NCBI GenBank assembly: GCA_029556915.1
Contig: JAKQIT010000039.1
Span: 1-52,033, forward strand
DNA: 52,033 nt
Reading direction: 5' to 3'
From: Pseudomonadota bacterium
Lineage (GTDB): Bacteria; Pseudomonadota; Gammaproteobacteria; Burkholderiales; Methylophilaceae
The notes beneath the pieces were generated by a model. That model saw only the letters and a list, made by a program, of their open reading frames with translations. It did not search any database and was not told the DNA's origin. Each line of letters begins with the position of its first letter. Within the stretch, counting starts at the first letter, position 1. Position numbers and translations under genes: made by a program. This document shows, piece by piece, positions 26,085 through 36,004 of the stretch.

Positions 26085-27314
26085 ATGTCATTAAACGCGC
26101 TTTACGTTGATTTTAACTCTTACTTTGCCTCGGTAGAGCAGCAACTGGTGCCCGAATTGCGCGGCAAGCCTATTGGCGTGCTGGCAGTGATGGCTGAAAC
26201 CACTTGCTGTATTGCCGCCAGTTACGAGGCCAAAGCCTTTGGTATTAAAACCGGCACTTTGGTAAAAGACGCCCGCCAACTTTGCCCAGATATTATTTTT
26301 GTTGAAGCTAGACCACCCATTTATGTGGCCATTCACCATCAATTGATTGAGATTGTAGAAAACTGCACGCATGTAGAAAAAGTGCTTTCAATAGATGAAA
26401 TGGTTTGCAAGCTCACCGGCAGCCAGCAAGTGCCTGAAAATGCGCTTAAATTAGCCACCAAAATTAAGCGCGCGATTAGCAAAAAATTTGATTTTATTCG
26501 CTGCTCTATTGGTATTGCGCCCAATACTTTTTTAGCCAAAACGGCATCTAACATGCAAAAGCCTGATGGCTGCGTGCTGATTGAGCAACACGAGCTGCCG
26601 CAACGTTTATACGGCTTAAAACTGCGCGATTTAAACGGCATTGGCAAGCAAATGGAAGCGCGGCTCAACCGCTTTAAAATAACCACGGTAGAGCAACTCT
26701 ATGCGGCGAATCGTAGCCAGTTGCAAGCGGCGTGGGGCAGTATTGAAGGCGAGCGTTATTACGATAAGTTGCGTGGTTTAGAGCCGTATTATGTGAAAAA
26801 TGCGCGCAGTAGCTTGGGGCATTCGCATGTGATGCCGCCAGAGCAGCGCACAGAAGCAGGCGCAAAAGCGGTGATGCACAGATTGCTGCAAAAAGCTTGC
26901 ATGCGTATGCGTAGCTATGAGTTGTTAGCCTCGCACATCAGCGTGAAAGTGAAGTTTCGAGATGCGCCAAGTTGGAAGATGGAAAGCGATATTTCCGCAA
27001 CCGATAACACCTTAACTTTAATTCATGCGCTTGAAACTTTTTGGCGGCGCTATCCAACTAAAATTAAGCATGAGCCGTTTGCGGTGGGCGTGGCTTTTTC
27101 AGGATTAAAAACAGCCGATGAAGTGGCGCGTGATTTATTTCAAATTGAGCCACTTGAAAACGAGAAAAAACTCAACAAAGCGATAGACGCGCTCAATTTA
27201 AAATATGGCAAAAATACCATTTATTTTGCTGGCGCGCATGAGGCTTTAAAAGATGCGCCAATGCGTATCGCCTTTAATCATATTCCAGATTTGGTGGTGG
27301 AAGGCGATGAGTAA
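26085..27314 (+). CDS. Y-family DNA polymerase (DinB-like)
   Basis: A 409-aa translesion polymerase. The palm motifs are ALYVDFNSYFASVEQ (first catalytic Asp) and VLSIDEM (Asp-Glu pair); IGIAPNTFLAKTAS completes the nucleotide-binding block. A thumb with helix-hairpin-helix DLNGIGKQMEARL and a little-finger domain follow. It is longer than E. coli DinB (351 aa) and diverges in the finger region, so I leave the symbol empty. It can extend past damaged bases. It is divergent from msrA. No LexA-type box was recognised in the short upstream region. Confidence 0.9.
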   Translation: MSLNALYVDFNSYFASVEQQLVPELRGKPIGVLAVMAETTCCIAASYEAKAFGIKTGTLVKDARQLCPDIIFVEARPPIYVAIHHQLIEIVENCTHVEKVLSIDEMVCKLTGSQQVPENALKLATKIKRAISKKFDFIRCSIGIAPNTFLAKTASNMQKPDGCVLIEQHELPQRLYGLKLRDLNGIGKQMEARLNRFKITTVEQLYAANRSQLQAAWGSIEGERYYDKLRGLEPYYVKNARSSLGHSHVMPPEQRTEAGAKAVMHRLLQKACMRMRSYELLASHISVKVKFRDAPSWKMESDISATDNTLTLIHALETFWRRYPTKIKHEPFAVGVAFSGLKTADEVARDLFQIEPLENEKKLNKAIDALNLKYGKNTIYFAGAHEALKDAPMRIAFNHIPDLVVEGDE

Positions 27315-27662
27315 TACGCGCGTAAAATAGTTGTAAAAAAGAGACTTTTTTTGGGGTTATTTTGCATGTCTTCCTTGCAGCACCTTTGTATGCCAGTATC
27401 CATGCGGCTTACAGAGGCATGGTTTTCTCTCGGGCGATTTTTAAGTGGCAAAAATGATTTATTTTGGGTGAATTTTTTTGGGTATGCAGAATGTCGTGTG
27501 GAAATTTAAATATATCAAATAGTATTTTGCAATGTAAAAAACGTAATGTAGTGTTGAAAGTGCTTTTTGATAAGCACATCCAAAAACCTATGTAAGTAGA
27601 TTCATAGTTGAATTGTTGGTTTTTTTTGTTATCTACAGCTAAGAATAATTGAGTGGATGCAT
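27315..27662. other. AT-rich intergenic region with repeat and dyad
   Basis: This gap contains REP-like copy 5 (27383-27441) and a short dyad GTGCTT tttgat AAGCAC at 27560-27577. The remainder is very AT-rich, with T-runs near 27610. No gene is supported. Confidence 0.5.
27383..27441 (+). repeat. REP-like palindrome, copy 5
   Basis: The arms CCTTTGTATGCC and GGCTTACAGAGG flank AGTATCCATGC, then TTCTCTCGGGCGATTTTT. It lies about 70 bp after the polymerase stop. Confidence 0.85.
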
Positions 27663-27794
27663 ATGAGCATATTCAGATTGATTGCTGCTTACCTATTTCT
27701 TGTAATGCTTGTGGAAGTATTTTTTTATACGCTTGGATTTACATTGCAAAAGGAGATACGCGTTTATTTAAAAATTACTGGTACGGTGTTTTAA
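27663..27794 (+). CDS. small hydrophobic ORF, uncertain
   Basis: A 43-aa ORF beginning MSIFRLIAAYLFLVMLVEVF, so it would be a single-pass membrane peptide. The RBS is poor (GAGTGG about 9 nt upstream). It lies in an AT-rich, gene-poor stretch near decayed genes; it may be a real small protein or chance. Confidence 0.3.
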   Translation: MSIFRLIAAYLFLVMLVEVFFYTLGFTLQKEIRVYLKITGTVF

Positions 27795-27941
27795 AAGAAA
27801 AGATATTATTAACTTAACTAGTTGGCAGTCTCTTCTTGTACATATGATATACATCACTCGAATGTCAACTGCATTTTTTTTGGGAATTGATGCATTGATC
27901 ATGTTAATTTAATAAACCTATTAACCATAGAGACAAAGTAA

Positions 27942-28475
27942 ATGAAAACGACGCACAACACATTTTTTAAGCAAATAACAAAGCTAGGGCTTATGTTAAT
28001 AATGGGGCTTAGCATAGCTGCCTGTGGGGCTGTTAGTGAATACAAAAAAACACCTGTATCAAAGCGAGTTGATATTTCTCAACCTAATGTTAAAACAGAG
28101 TTACTGGTGCATATTAGTAAAGAAGATAACTACGCGTTTAGCTTACTTTTTAAATACAAAAACCAAGAAGAAAGTGAACTAGTCTTTGCTTTAACGCACG
28201 GAAAAGATGTTAATGGGCGGCGGACTAATGGTGAAAATACCCCAATCAGTATTGATGTATACACAATTAAAGATGGTCAGAATGTTTTGGTATCTATAGG
28301 CGGGGGGGATTCGTTTCCAGCCCAAGCATCTAGCCTAGGATTTTTCAAATTGATATACAACGACTACCTAATGCCTGGAGATTATCGGGTTGTCATAGAT
28401 ACTAAGGCGGGGAACCCAAAATTTAAAGACATAGAAGTCGAGTTGTATATTGGCTTAGCGCATAGACCCAAATAA
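27942..28475 (+). CDS. putative lipoprotein, DUF5625-like
   Basis: A 177-aa protein with a signal peptide (LGLMLIMGLSIAAC) ending in a lipobox, so predicted lipoprotein. The rest is beta-rich; the pattern of an aromatic block (YAFSLLFKYKNQ), NTPISIDVYTIKDGQNV and a final LMPGDYRVVIDTKAGNPKFK recalls DUF5625-type lipoproteins, a resemblance I hold loosely. It lies 19 nt upstream of an RBS-equipped gene remnant. AT-rich with codon use unlike the surrounding genes, suggesting transfer. Confidence 0.65.
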   Translation: MKTTHNTFFKQITKLGLMLIMGLSIAACGAVSEYKKTPVSKRVDISQPNVKTELLVHISKEDNYAFSLLFKYKNQEESELVFALTHGKDVNGRRTNGENTPISIDVYTIKDGQNVLVSIGGGDSFPAQASSLGFFKLIYNDYLMPGDYRVVIDTKAGNPKFKDIEVELYIGLAHRPK

Positions 28476-28493
28476 TAACTAAGGAGAAAATTC

Positions 28494-28742
28494 ATGCCAA
28501 CATTAACAATTAATATTGTTGGCCAAGGGACACAATTATCTAGTGGCGTGACAAAAGATTTATTATAAAGTTAAGTCGCTAATGGTTTACTAGGTGCAGT
28601 CTAGCCTAACAGAATGTTTTGGTTAATAATGAGTTAGAGGAAAACATGCTCTAGGTACTTTCAGCTTCGTTTAGGGGGATATGATGTAGTTAATAATCAG
28701 CAAGAGCCTACTATGAGACCTGTGAGAGCAAGGTCATTTTGA
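28494..28742 (+). pseudogene. truncated gene remnant after the lipoprotein
   Basis: A strong RBS (AAGGAG, 7-8 nt spacing) precedes an ATG whose frame reads MPTLTINIVGQGTQLSSG and stops after 24 residues. The same frame, after several stops, later encodes LGGYDVVNNQQEPTMRPVRA and then RSF before a TGA at 28740, which looks like the C-terminal end of a protein. I read this as one gene with a large internal loss. The original function is unknown. A terminator follows. Confidence 0.45.
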
Positions 28743-28770
28743 CTCAACCCCAAACTTTGTAAATAAATTA

Positions 28771-28815
28771 ATGGGTACTTTAATTCCACGCAAGATTCCG
28801 CATACCCATTTTTTT
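28771..28815 (+). terminator. Rho-independent terminator
   Basis: ATGGGTA and TACCCAT form a stem around a 25-nt loop followed by seven T. It probably ends the lipoprotein/remnant transcript. Confidence 0.6.
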
Positions 28816-28843
28816 GTGGGTTAATGCGAGTTTAAGGGGTTTT

Positions 28844-30094
28844 ATGCGGCAACATTTTTTAAAATTAGTGAGCATTTTGATGTTGAGTTTTTCGGCCTGT
28901 GCCAATGAAGCCAGCGTGAGCCCTGTGCCCAAAAATATTGCGCAAGCGATTCAATTGCCCAAGGGTTTTCACGCTGAAGTGTTTGCTGATTTAAGCCAAT
29001 ATAACCAGCTGAATGCCGACAGCCAACCGCGCATCATGGCGTTTGATGCGGCAGGTCATTTGTATGTGAGCCTGACCACGCAGGGCAAAGTGGTGAAGTT
29101 TGAAAAAAATCTACAAAATCCAACTCAAGCTGGGCAATTAAAGGTGGTGGCTGAAGGTTTAAGTGCGCCGCATGGGCTCACTTTTGTGGGTAATAAATTG
29201 GTTGTGGCGAATCAAGATAGCATTGTCGCGCTTGATAAAAATGGCGCGAAGCCGCCAATCGTGCTGGTGAAAGATTTGCCTACGGGCGGGCACACGTATA
29301 AAAGCGTGAAACTAGGGCCTGATGGCTATTTGTATGTGAATGTGGGCTCAACTTGTAATGTGTGCATTGAGCGCGACCCACTGCGCGCGACCATGCTTCG
29401 ATATACCGTAGAGGGCAAGCCAGCAGGTGCGCTCGCTACGCTTGGACGGCATGCGTCCAGCCCAATTTACGCTACGGGCTTGCGTAATTCACAAGGGTTT
29501 ACTTGGCACCCAGCCACGAAAGCGATGTTTGCTACCAATAACGGTGCAGATAATCGCACCCACGTAAAAAATGGTGCACCCGACGAAACTGTGCCCCCAG
29601 AGCACTTAAACCAGATTGTGGCGGGGCACAATTATGGTTGGCCGCATTGTTGGGGTAATGTCAATACTGATAGGGTTGAAGCGGAAAATCAACAAAGTAA
29701 TCCCCATCGCTGGGGCAGGCTTTTTGAAGACCCTAACTTTAAGGGCGAAGTGGGCTTTTGTGAAAATGCCACACCGCCTGCATTTGTTTTTGAATCGCAC
29801 TCAACCCCGATGGGAATCACATTTTTACATCAAAGTAAGTTTCCAAAAGCCTACCAACAAGATGCAATTGTGGCGCTGCATGGCTCGTGGAATCGCCAAC
29901 ATCCAAGCGGCTATAAGCTGGTGCGCGTTAAATTTGAAGGCGATAAACCTGTGGCTGTGGAGGATTTTGCCACAGGATGGCTAAAAGACAACGCTGCCTT
30001 TGGGCGCCCCGTGGATGTGCAAGTGGGGCAAGATGGCGCACTTTATGTGAGTGATGATCGGGCGGGGTTAATTTATCGCGTGACGTATCAATAA
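28844..30094 (+). CDS. sorbosone dehydrogenase-like PQQ/beta-propeller lipoprotein
   Basis: A 416-aa exported protein of the L-sorbosone dehydrogenase / soluble glucose dehydrogenase beta-propeller family. The N-terminal hydrophobic stretch (LVSILMLSFSAC) ends in a Cys, suggesting a lipoprotein. Propeller motifs include DGYLYVNVGSTCNVC, GLRNSQGFTWHP, TNNGADNR and NYGWPHCWG. The enzyme may use PQQ, and many methylotrophs make PQQ; substrate unknown. The ATG at 28844 is preferred because AAGGGG lies 4 nt upstream; an upstream start would lengthen it by 10 residues without a better RBS. Confidence 0.85.
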   Translation: MRQHFLKLVSILMLSFSACANEASVSPVPKNIAQAIQLPKGFHAEVFADLSQYNQLNADSQPRIMAFDAAGHLYVSLTTQGKVVKFEKNLQNPTQAGQLKVVAEGLSAPHGLTFVGNKLVVANQDSIVALDKNGAKPPIVLVKDLPTGGHTYKSVKLGPDGYLYVNVGSTCNVCIERDPLRATMLRYTVEGKPAGALATLGRHASSPIYATGLRNSQGFTWHPATKAMFATNNGADNRTHVKNGAPDETVPPEHLNQIVAGHNYGWPHCWGNVNTDRVEAENQQSNPHRWGRLFEDPNFKGEVGFCENATPPAFVFESHSTPMGITFLHQSKFPKAYQQDAIVALHGSWNRQHPSGYKLVRVKFEGDKPVAVEDFATGWLKDNAAFGRPVDVQVGQDGALYVSDDRAGLIYRVTYQ

Positions 30095-30169
30095 AATTTA
30101 ACGAAAAATTCGCAATAAATACTCGTATTCAGCGTAAAATCGCGCCTATTCAATTCAGCAAACAATCAA

Positions 30170-30934
30170 ATGCGTAAAAAATTAGTGGTGGCTAACTGGA
30201 AAATGCATGGTAATTTGGCCTCTAATCGACAGTTGCTACAAGCCTATATTGCGGCATTATCATCACTTAAGCAGGTGGATGTCGTGGTTTGCGTGCCTTA
30301 CCCATATTTGGCTCAGGCGCAAAGTTTATTGCAAAACACAAATATTGCTTGGGGTGCGCAAAATTTAAGCAAAGATGATGTTGGCGCATTTACGGGTGAG
30401 GTGAGTGCTGCCATGCTGCGTGATTTTGGCGCAACTCACGTGATTATCGGCCACTCAGAGCGTGCAACAGCATATTGTGAATCAGATGAAAACATTGCCA
30501 CAAAATTTATGCAAGCTAAAAAACACGGACTAACGCCGATTTTGTGCGTGGGTGAAACGTTAATTGAGCGTGAAGCTGGCGTGATGCAAATGGTGGTTGG
30601 GCAGCAGTTAGATACCATTATTAATACCTATGGCGCATCAGTTTTTGCCGATGCAGTGGTGTCTTACGAGCCAATTTGGGCGATTGGTACAGGTTTAGCA
30701 GCAACATCTGATCAAGCGCAAAGTATGCACGAATTTATACGCAGTAAAATTGCAACGCTTGATAATCAAGCTGCAAACAGCATGAAAATTCTTTATGGGG
30801 GAAGCGTAAACCCACAAAATGCGGTACAATTATCGGCTATGAAAGATGTGGACGGTGGCCTGATTGGTAAGTGCTCACTAAGTGCGCAAGAATTTGCGAA
30901 GATTTGCCAAGCTGCGAGTGAATGTTCAGCTTAA
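30170..30934 (+). CDS. tpiA: triosephosphate isomerase
   Basis: A 254-aa TIM-barrel enzyme converting dihydroxyacetone phosphate and glyceraldehyde-3-phosphate. Motifs: VVANWKMHGN (substrate-binding Lys), IIGHSERA (catalytic His) and VSYEPIWAIGTG (catalytic Glu), with the phosphate site LYGGSVNPQN. It starts the conserved tpiA-secG-tRNA-Leu-nuo order. Confidence 0.97.
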   Translation: MRKKLVVANWKMHGNLASNRQLLQAYIAALSSLKQVDVVVCVPYPYLAQAQSLLQNTNIAWGAQNLSKDDVGAFTGEVSAAMLRDFGATHVIIGHSERATAYCESDENIATKFMQAKKHGLTPILCVGETLIEREAGVMQMVVGQQLDTIINTYGASVFADAVVSYEPIWAIGTGLAATSDQAQSMHEFIRSKIATLDNQAANSMKILYGGSVNPQNAVQLSAMKDVDGGLIGKCSLSAQEFAKICQAASECSA

Positions 30935-30978
30935 AAATAGTGGCAATAGAATAGAGATGATTAAGAGTTAGGTAGAAA

Positions 30979-31347
30979 ATGGAAAAGTTTGTTTTAGTGA
31001 TTCATGTATTAGCCGCCTTGAGCGTAATAGGTTTAGTGCTTGTGCAACATGGTAAAGGCGCTGATATGGGCGCTTCATTTGGCAGTGGTGCGTCTGGCAG
31101 TTTATTTGGGGTGACTGGCTCATCCAATTTTTTGAGCCGTGCTACAGCAACTTGCGTGGTAGTGTTTTTTATTACTAGCTTAACGCTTGCTTATATGGCG
31201 AGCCATAAGCAAGAAAATGGAAGTGTGGTTAAAGCATTTGCTAAAGAAAACGCTGAAAAAGTTGCACCAGTTGCAGTTTCAGGCACGGCGGCTGAAGTTG
31301 CGCCATTAACCACGGACGTGCCTGTAACGACAGAAATACCAAAATAA
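30979..31347 (+). CDS. secG: preprotein translocase subunit SecG
   Basis: A 122-aa inner-membrane protein with two hydrophobic segments, ALSVIGLVLVQHGKGADMG (with the conserved QxGKGA/ADMG pattern) and CVVVFFITSLTLAYMAS. It assists the SecYE channel. A tail rich in Ala, Val and Thr follows. It is 44 nt after tpiA, with tRNA-Leu 15 nt downstream, so the three are likely co-transcribed. Confidence 0.93.
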   Translation: MEKFVLVIHVLAALSVIGLVLVQHGKGADMGASFGSGASGSLFGVTGSSNFLSRATATCVVVFFITSLTLAYMASHKQENGSVVKAFAKENAEKVAPVAVSGTAAEVAPLTTDVPVTTEIPK

Positions 31348-31362
31348 TTTGCAAAATTGCAA

Positions 31363-31447
31363 GCCGTCGTGGTGGAATTGGTAGACACGCAGCCTTGAGG
31401 TGGCTGTGACGAAAGTCGTGAGAGTTCGAGTCTCTCCGTCGGCACCA
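31363..31447 (+). tRNA. tRNA-Leu(GAG)
   Basis: An 85-nt cloverleaf with an encoded CCA. The anticodon stem-loop is CAGCC-TTGAGGT-GGCTG with anticodon GAG. A long variable arm (GACGAAAGTC) marks a class II tRNA, and the T-arm is GAGAG-TTCGAGT-CTCTC. The acceptor stem GCCGTCG / CGTCGGC has a U-U mismatch at positions 5 and 68. It lies between secG and nuoA. Confidence 0.95.
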
Positions 31448-31498
31448 AAAAATGAAGTTGAAATTGTGTAGTATTTAAAATCAGTTTGGGGCTAGCCT

Positions 31499-31855
31499 GT
31501 GCTAGAAAATTACTTTCCAATATTGTTGTTTATCTTAGTGGGCCTAGCGGTGGGGGTTGCACCTCTCGTTTTAGGTAAACTAGTCTCCCCCAATAAGCCC
31601 GACGAGGCTAAAAACTCACCCTATGAATGTGGTTTTGAAGCCTTTGAAGATGCGCGTATGAAGTTTGATGTGCGTTACTATCTTGTTGCTATTTTGTTTA
31701 TCCTTTTCGATTTAGAAATTGCCTTTTTATTCCCATGGGCTGTGGTGCTGCAAGAAGTGGGTATGTTCGGCTTTGTTGCTATGATGGTGTTTTTAGGTGT
31801 GCTGGTCATTGGCTTCATCTATGAGTGGATGAAAGGCGCGCTAGAGTGGGACTAA
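31499..31855 (+). CDS. nuoA: NADH-quinone oxidoreductase subunit A
   Basis: A 118-aa membrane subunit of complex I with three hydrophobic segments. [15 protein letters not shown] holds the conserved Cys-containing loop and [21 protein letters not shown] the second helix (quoted in part). The start is GTG at 31499. First gene of a 14-gene nuo operon, 50 nt after tRNA-Leu. Confidence 0.96.
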   Translation: MLENYFPILLFILVGLAVGVAPLVLGKLVSPNKPDEAKNSPYECGFEAFEDARMKFDVRYYLVAILFILFDLEIAFLFPWAVVLQEVGMFGFVAMMVFLGVLVIGFIYEWMKGALEWD

Positions 31856-31874
31856 CAGCATTGGAATTAACTAG

Positions 31875-32351
31875 ATGAGTATTGAAGGTATCCTAGAACA
31901 GGGGTTTGTTACCACCACGCTAGATACGGTGATCAATTACACCCGTACTGGCTCGATGTGGCCGATGACGTTTGGCCTAGCTTGTTGCGCGGTAGAAATG
32001 ATGCATGCAGGCGCATCTCGCTACGATTTAGACCGTTTTGGTATTGTGTTTCGCCCAAGCCCGCGCCAGTCGGATGTGATGATTGTTGCGGGTACCTTAG
32101 TGAACAAAATGGCACCTGCTTTGCGCAAGGTGTATGACCAAATGGCTGAGCCACGCTGGGTGATTTCAATGGGCTCGTGTGCTAATGGCGGTGGTTATTA
32201 TCATTACTCTTATGCAGTGGTGCGTGGCTGTGATCGTATTGTGCCAGTAGATGTGTATGTGCCAGGTTGCCCACCAACGGCGGAAGCATTGCTATACGGC
32301 ATTATTCAGTTACAAAATAAAATTAAACGTACCAATACGATAGCGCGATAA
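31875..32351 (+). CDS. nuoB: NADH-quinone oxidoreductase subunit B
   Basis: A 158-aa peripheral-arm subunit carrying the terminal 4Fe-4S cluster N2 next to the quinone site. Cluster ligands are seen in [28 protein letters not shown] and VYVPGCPPT. It follows nuoA by 19 nt. Confidence 0.97.
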   Translation: MSIEGILEQGFVTTTLDTVINYTRTGSMWPMTFGLACCAVEMMHAGASRYDLDRFGIVFRPSPRQSDVMIVAGTLVNKMAPALRKVYDQMAEPRWVISMGSCANGGGYYHYSYAVVRGCDRIVPVDVYVPGCPPTAEALLYGIIQLQNKIKRTNTIAR

Positions 32352-32356
32352 CAGAC

Positions 32357-32953
32357 ATGGCGACTAAATTAGAACTGTTAACGAGTCATTTACAGGCATC
32401 ACTTGGTGATAAAATTACTAAGCAAATTGTGGCGCTAGGTGAATTGACTATCGAGTGCAAAGCGGCTGATTACTTGGTTGTGTGTCAGGTTTTGCGCGAT
32501 GATGCAAATTTAAAGTTTGAGCAGTTGATTGATTTATGTGGTGTAGATTATCAAGAATATGCAGATGGTACTTACGATGGCTTGCGGTATGCTGTAGTTA
32601 GCCACTTTTTATCTGTAACACTAAATCAGCGTTTGCGCTTGCGCGTATTTGCCCAAGATGAAGAGTTTCCAGTATTGCCAACACTGGTTGATTTGTGGCC
32701 AGTGGCCAATTGGTTTGAGCGAGAGGCCTTTGATTTGTTCGGTATTATGTTTGAAAATCATCCAGACTTGCGTCGCTTACTGACAGATTATGGTTTTATT
32801 GGACATCCTTTCCGTAAAGACTTTCCGATGATTGGTAACGTCGAAATGCGTTATGACCCAGAGCAGCAGCGCGTGATTTATCAGCCAGTATCTATTGAAT
32901 TGCGCAACAATGTGCCTCGTGTGGTTCGCAGTGAAGGCAAACACAATGGCTGA
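32357..32953 (+). CDS. nuoC: NADH-quinone oxidoreductase subunit C
   Basis: A 198-aa 30-kDa subunit of the peripheral arm. It has the conserved [20 protein letters not shown] and the end [12 protein letters not shown]. It is separate from NuoD, unlike the fused NuoCD of E. coli. It overlaps nuoD by 8 bp. Confidence 0.96.
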   Translation: MATKLELLTSHLQASLGDKITKQIVALGELTIECKAADYLVVCQVLRDDANLKFEQLIDLCGVDYQEYADGTYDGLRYAVVSHFLSVTLNQRLRLRVFAQDEEFPVLPTLVDLWPVANWFEREAFDLFGIMFENHPDLRRLLTDYGFIGHPFRKDFPMIGNVEMRYDPEQQRVIYQPVSIELRNNVPRVVRSEGKHNG

Positions 32954-34199
32954 AATTAGAAATTACACCATGAACTTTGGCCCGCAACACCCTGCAGCGC
33001 ATGGCGTGTTGCGCTTGGTGTTGGAACTGGATGGTGAGGTCATTCAGCGCGCTGACCCGCATATAGGCTTGTTGCACCGAGGTACTGAAAAACTCGCTGA
33101 AAACCGCACTTATTTACAAAGCGTTCCCTACATGGATAGGCTCGATTACGTGTCTATGATGGCGAATGAGCATGCCTATGTCATGGCCATTGAAAAAATG
33201 CTCGGTGTAGAAGTGCCAGTTCGCGCACAATATATCCGCGTGATGTTTGATGAGATTACCCGTGTGCTAAACCATTTGTTATGGTTGGGGGCGCATGCAC
33301 TCGATGTGGGCGCGATGACGGTATTTTTATACGCATTCCGCGAGCGTGAAGATTTATTTGACGTGTATGAGGCTGTTTCTGGTGCCCGTATGCATGCTGC
33401 CTACTACCGTCCTGGCGGGGTATATCGGGATTTGCCAAATCAAATGCCGCAGTATCAAGTTTCACCATTACGCAACGCTAAAACAGTTGCGGAGCAAAAT
33501 AAAAATCGCCAAGGTTCGGTGTTGGATTTTATCGAAGATTTTACTGACCGCTTTCCAACCTATATCGATGAGTATGAAACGCTATTAACAGATAACCGTA
33601 TTTGGAAGCAGCGTACTGTGGGTATCGGTGTGGTGTCCCCAGAGCGCGCATTGGCGCTTGGGATGACTGGACCTATGTTACGTGGCTCAGGTATCGCTTG
33701 GGATTTGCGCAAAAAACAACCTTATGAAGTTTATGCAAATCTGGATTTTGATATTCCTGTAGGCGTTAATGGTGATTGCTACGACCGATATTTGGTTCGT
33801 ATGGAAGAGTTTAGGCAATCGAATCGAATCATTAAACAGTGTGTAGATTGGTTGCGTAAAAATCCGGGCCCCGTGATTACAGCGGATAATAAAATTGCCC
33901 CACCTAACCGTGAGGATATGAAAACCAATATGGAAGACTTAATTCACCACTTTAAGCTGTTTACAGAAGGCTTTCATGTGCCAGCTGGTGAAGCGTACGC
34001 AGCGGTAGAGCATCCTAAAGGTGAGTTTGGAATTTATATGGTGTCTGACGGAGCGAATAAACCTTATCGTTTGAAAATACGAGCGCCCGGTTTTCCGCAT
34101 TTAGCCGCGTTAGATGAAATGACTAAAGGGCACATGATTGCAGACTTAGTGGCTATTATTGGAACACAAGATATTGTATTTGGCGAAATTGATAGATAG
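32946..34199 (+). CDS. nuoD: NADH-quinone oxidoreductase subunit D
   Basis: A 417-aa 49-kDa subunit forming the quinone-reaction cavity with Nuo[17 protein letters not shown] near the start holds the conserved His pair region. The ATG at 32946 is chosen because it gives the normal length and directly precedes [11 protein letters not shown]; an upstream in-frame ATG at 32895 would add 17 residues inside nuoC. Overlaps nuoC. Confidence 0.96.
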   Translation: MAEIRNYTMNFGPQHPAAHGVLRLVLELDGEVIQRADPHIGLLHRGTEKLAENRTYLQSVPYMDRLDYVSMMANEHAYVMAIEKMLGVEVPVRAQYIRVMFDEITRVLNHLLWLGAHALDVGAMTVFLYAFREREDLFDVYEAVSGARMHAAYYRPGGVYRDLPNQMPQYQVSPLRNAKTVAEQNKNRQGSVLDFIEDFTDRFPTYIDEYETLLTDNRIWKQRTVGIGVVSPERALALGMTGPMLRGSGIAWDLRKKQPYEVYANLDFDIPVGVNGDCYDRYLVRMEEFRQSNRIIKQCVDWLRKNPGPVITADNKIAPPNREDMKTNMEDLIHHFKLFTEGFHVPAGEAYAAVEHPKGEFGIYMVSDGANKPYRLKIRAPGFPHLAALDEMTKGHMIADLVAIIGTQDIVFGEIDR

Positions 34200-34211
34200 A
34201 CAAGATTAAAA

Positions 34212-34700
34212 ATGTTAAGCCCAAACGCTATAGAGAAAATTGAGTACGAACTCACCAAATATCCCGCTAATCAGCGGCAAGCAGCAGTGATGTCTGCCTT
34301 GCGTATTGTGCAAACTGAGCGTGGCTGGTTGTCTCAAGAGAGCATTTCAGAGGTGGCGCAATATTTGGGAATGCCAGAAATTGCAGCATTAGAAGTGGCT
34401 ACATTTTACAATATGTATGATTTGCAGCCCGTTGGTGAACATAAAATTACCATTTGCACTAACATTTCATGCATGTTGCGCGGCTCAGATGAAATTGTAA
34501 GTCATTTAAAAGCTAAACTCGGTATCGGATTTAATGAAATAACGCCAGATGGAAAATTTTGCCTCAAAGAGGGCGAGTGTATGGGTTGTTGCGGCGGCGC
34601 GCCGTTAATGCATGTTAATAATACCCAAATGCATGAATTTTTAACTACAGCAAAAGTGGACGAGATATTGAAAAGTTTGAATAAAGAGGCGTCAAAGTAA
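34212..34700 (+). CDS. nuoE: NADH-quinone oxidoreductase subunit E
   Basis: A 162-aa 24-kDa subunit with one 2Fe-2S cluster (N1a). The four Cys are in ICTNISCML (C-x4-C) and [11 protein letters not shown] (C-x3-C). Its stop overlaps the nuoF start by one base (TAATG). Confidence 0.96.
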   Translation: MLSPNAIEKIEYELTKYPANQRQAAVMSALRIVQTERGWLSQESISEVAQYLGMPEIAALEVATFYNMYDLQPVGEHKITICTNISCMLRGSDEIVSHLKAKLGIGFNEITPDGKFCLKEGECMGCCGGAPLMHVNNTQMHEFLTTAKVDEILKSLNKEASK

Positions 34701-36004
34701 TGAGTGCGCCAAACTTTCACAATATTGAAAAACAAACGCTCATGGCTTTGCGTACCATTACGGCAAAAAATCCATCCAGTATTGAAACCTATATCAAGTT
34801 AGGTGGATATGAGCAATTAAAACGCATCGTCACGCAAAAAGTTAAAGCGACTGATATCATTGCTGAAGTAAAAGCATCAGGTTTGCGTGGACGTGGTGGT
34901 GCTGGATTCCCTACAGGGTTAAAGTGGAGTTTCATGCCGCGTTATTACGATGGTACCAAATATTTAGTATGTAATACCGATGAGGGCGAGCCAGGTACAT
35001 TTAAAGACCGTGACATTATTCGTTATAACCCACACCAACTAATCGAAGGTATGGCGATAGCTGCTTATACATTGGGTGCGCGAGTTGGTTACAACTACAT
35101 TCATGGCGAAATTTGGCACGAATATGAGATTTTTGAAGCGGCTTTGGCTGAGGCTCGCGCAGCTGGTTTTTTAGGTGAAAACTTATTTGGCACGGCTTTT
35201 GATTTTGATTTATATGCGGTACATGGCTACGGGGCATATATTTGCGGAGAAGAAACCGCTTTGATTGAGTCAATCGAAGGAAAAAAAGGTCAACCCCGCT
35301 TTAAGCCGCCATTCCCAGCGAGTTACGGGGTGTTTGGCAAGCCTACTAACGTGAATAATACAGAAAGTTACACTAGTATTCCTTGGATTTTGCAGCACGG
35401 AGGCAAAGCGTTTGCTGATTTGGGGGTGCCAAATTCTGGGGGAACAAAATTATTTTCAGTGTCTGGTCATGTGGTAAACCCAGGTAATTTTGAGGTAAGA
35501 ATGGGCACGCCATTCACTGAGTTACTTGAGATGGCAGGCGGTGTTTGGAAAGGACGTAAGCTTAAAGCGGTTATTCCAGGAGGTCCTTCTACGGCGGTTA
35601 TGCCAGCTGGGACAATTTTAACAGCCAATATGGATTATGACAGCTTAAGCAAGGCGCGTTCGAGTTTAGGTGCAGGCTCGATGATAGTTATGGATGAAAC
35701 AACTTGTATGGTGAAAACTTTACACCGTTTAAGTTACTTTTTTTATGAAGAAAGTTGCGGGCAATGCACACCTTGTCGCGAGGGTACAGGTTGGGTTTAT
35801 CGCGTATTAGATCGTATTGTGAATGGTCAAGGCAAGATGGAAGATTTGGACTTGCTTACATCAATCAGTAACAATATTGCAGGGCGAACTATTTGTGCTT
35901 TAGGTGAGGCCGCGGCCACGCCAGTGTTGAGCTTTATCAAGCATTTTAGACCAGAGTTTGAATATTATATTCAGCATGGCAAATCAATGGTGGATGGCAA
36001 GTAA
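34700..36004 (+). CDS. nuoF: NADH-quinone oxidoreductase subunit F
   Basis: A 434-aa 51-kDa subunit where NADH binds and reduces [19 protein letters not shown] is the NADH/FMN loop; [14 protein letters not shown] and [10 protein letters not shown] hold the Cys ligands of the N3 4Fe-4S cluster. It abuts nuoG with no gap. Confidence 0.97.
   Translation: MSAPNFHNIEKQTLMALRTITAKNPSSIETYIKLGGYEQLKRIVTQKVKATDIIAEVKASGLRGRGGAGFPTGLKWSFMPRYYDGTKYLVCNTDEGEPGTFKDRDIIRYNPHQLIEGMAIAAYTLGARVGYNYIHGEIWHEYEIFEAALAEARAAGFLGENLFGTAFDFDLYAVHGYGAYICGEETALIESIEGKKGQPRFKPPFPASYGVFGKPTNVNNTESYTSIPWILQHGGKAFADLGVPNSGGTKLFSVSGHVVNPGNFEVRMGTPFTELLEMAGGVWKGRKLKAVIPGGPSTAVMPAGTILTANMDYDSLSKARSSLGAGSMIVMDETTCMVKTLHRLSYFFYEESCGQCTPCREGTGWVYRVLDRIVNGQGKMEDLDLLTSISNNIAGRTICALGEAAATPVLSFIKHFRPEFEYYIQHGKSMVDGK

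Noticed and set aside
31191-31520. 109-aa reverse ORF across tRNA-Leu
   Set aside because: It runs antisense through secG and the tRNA gene; a common artefact of tRNA-Leu loci.
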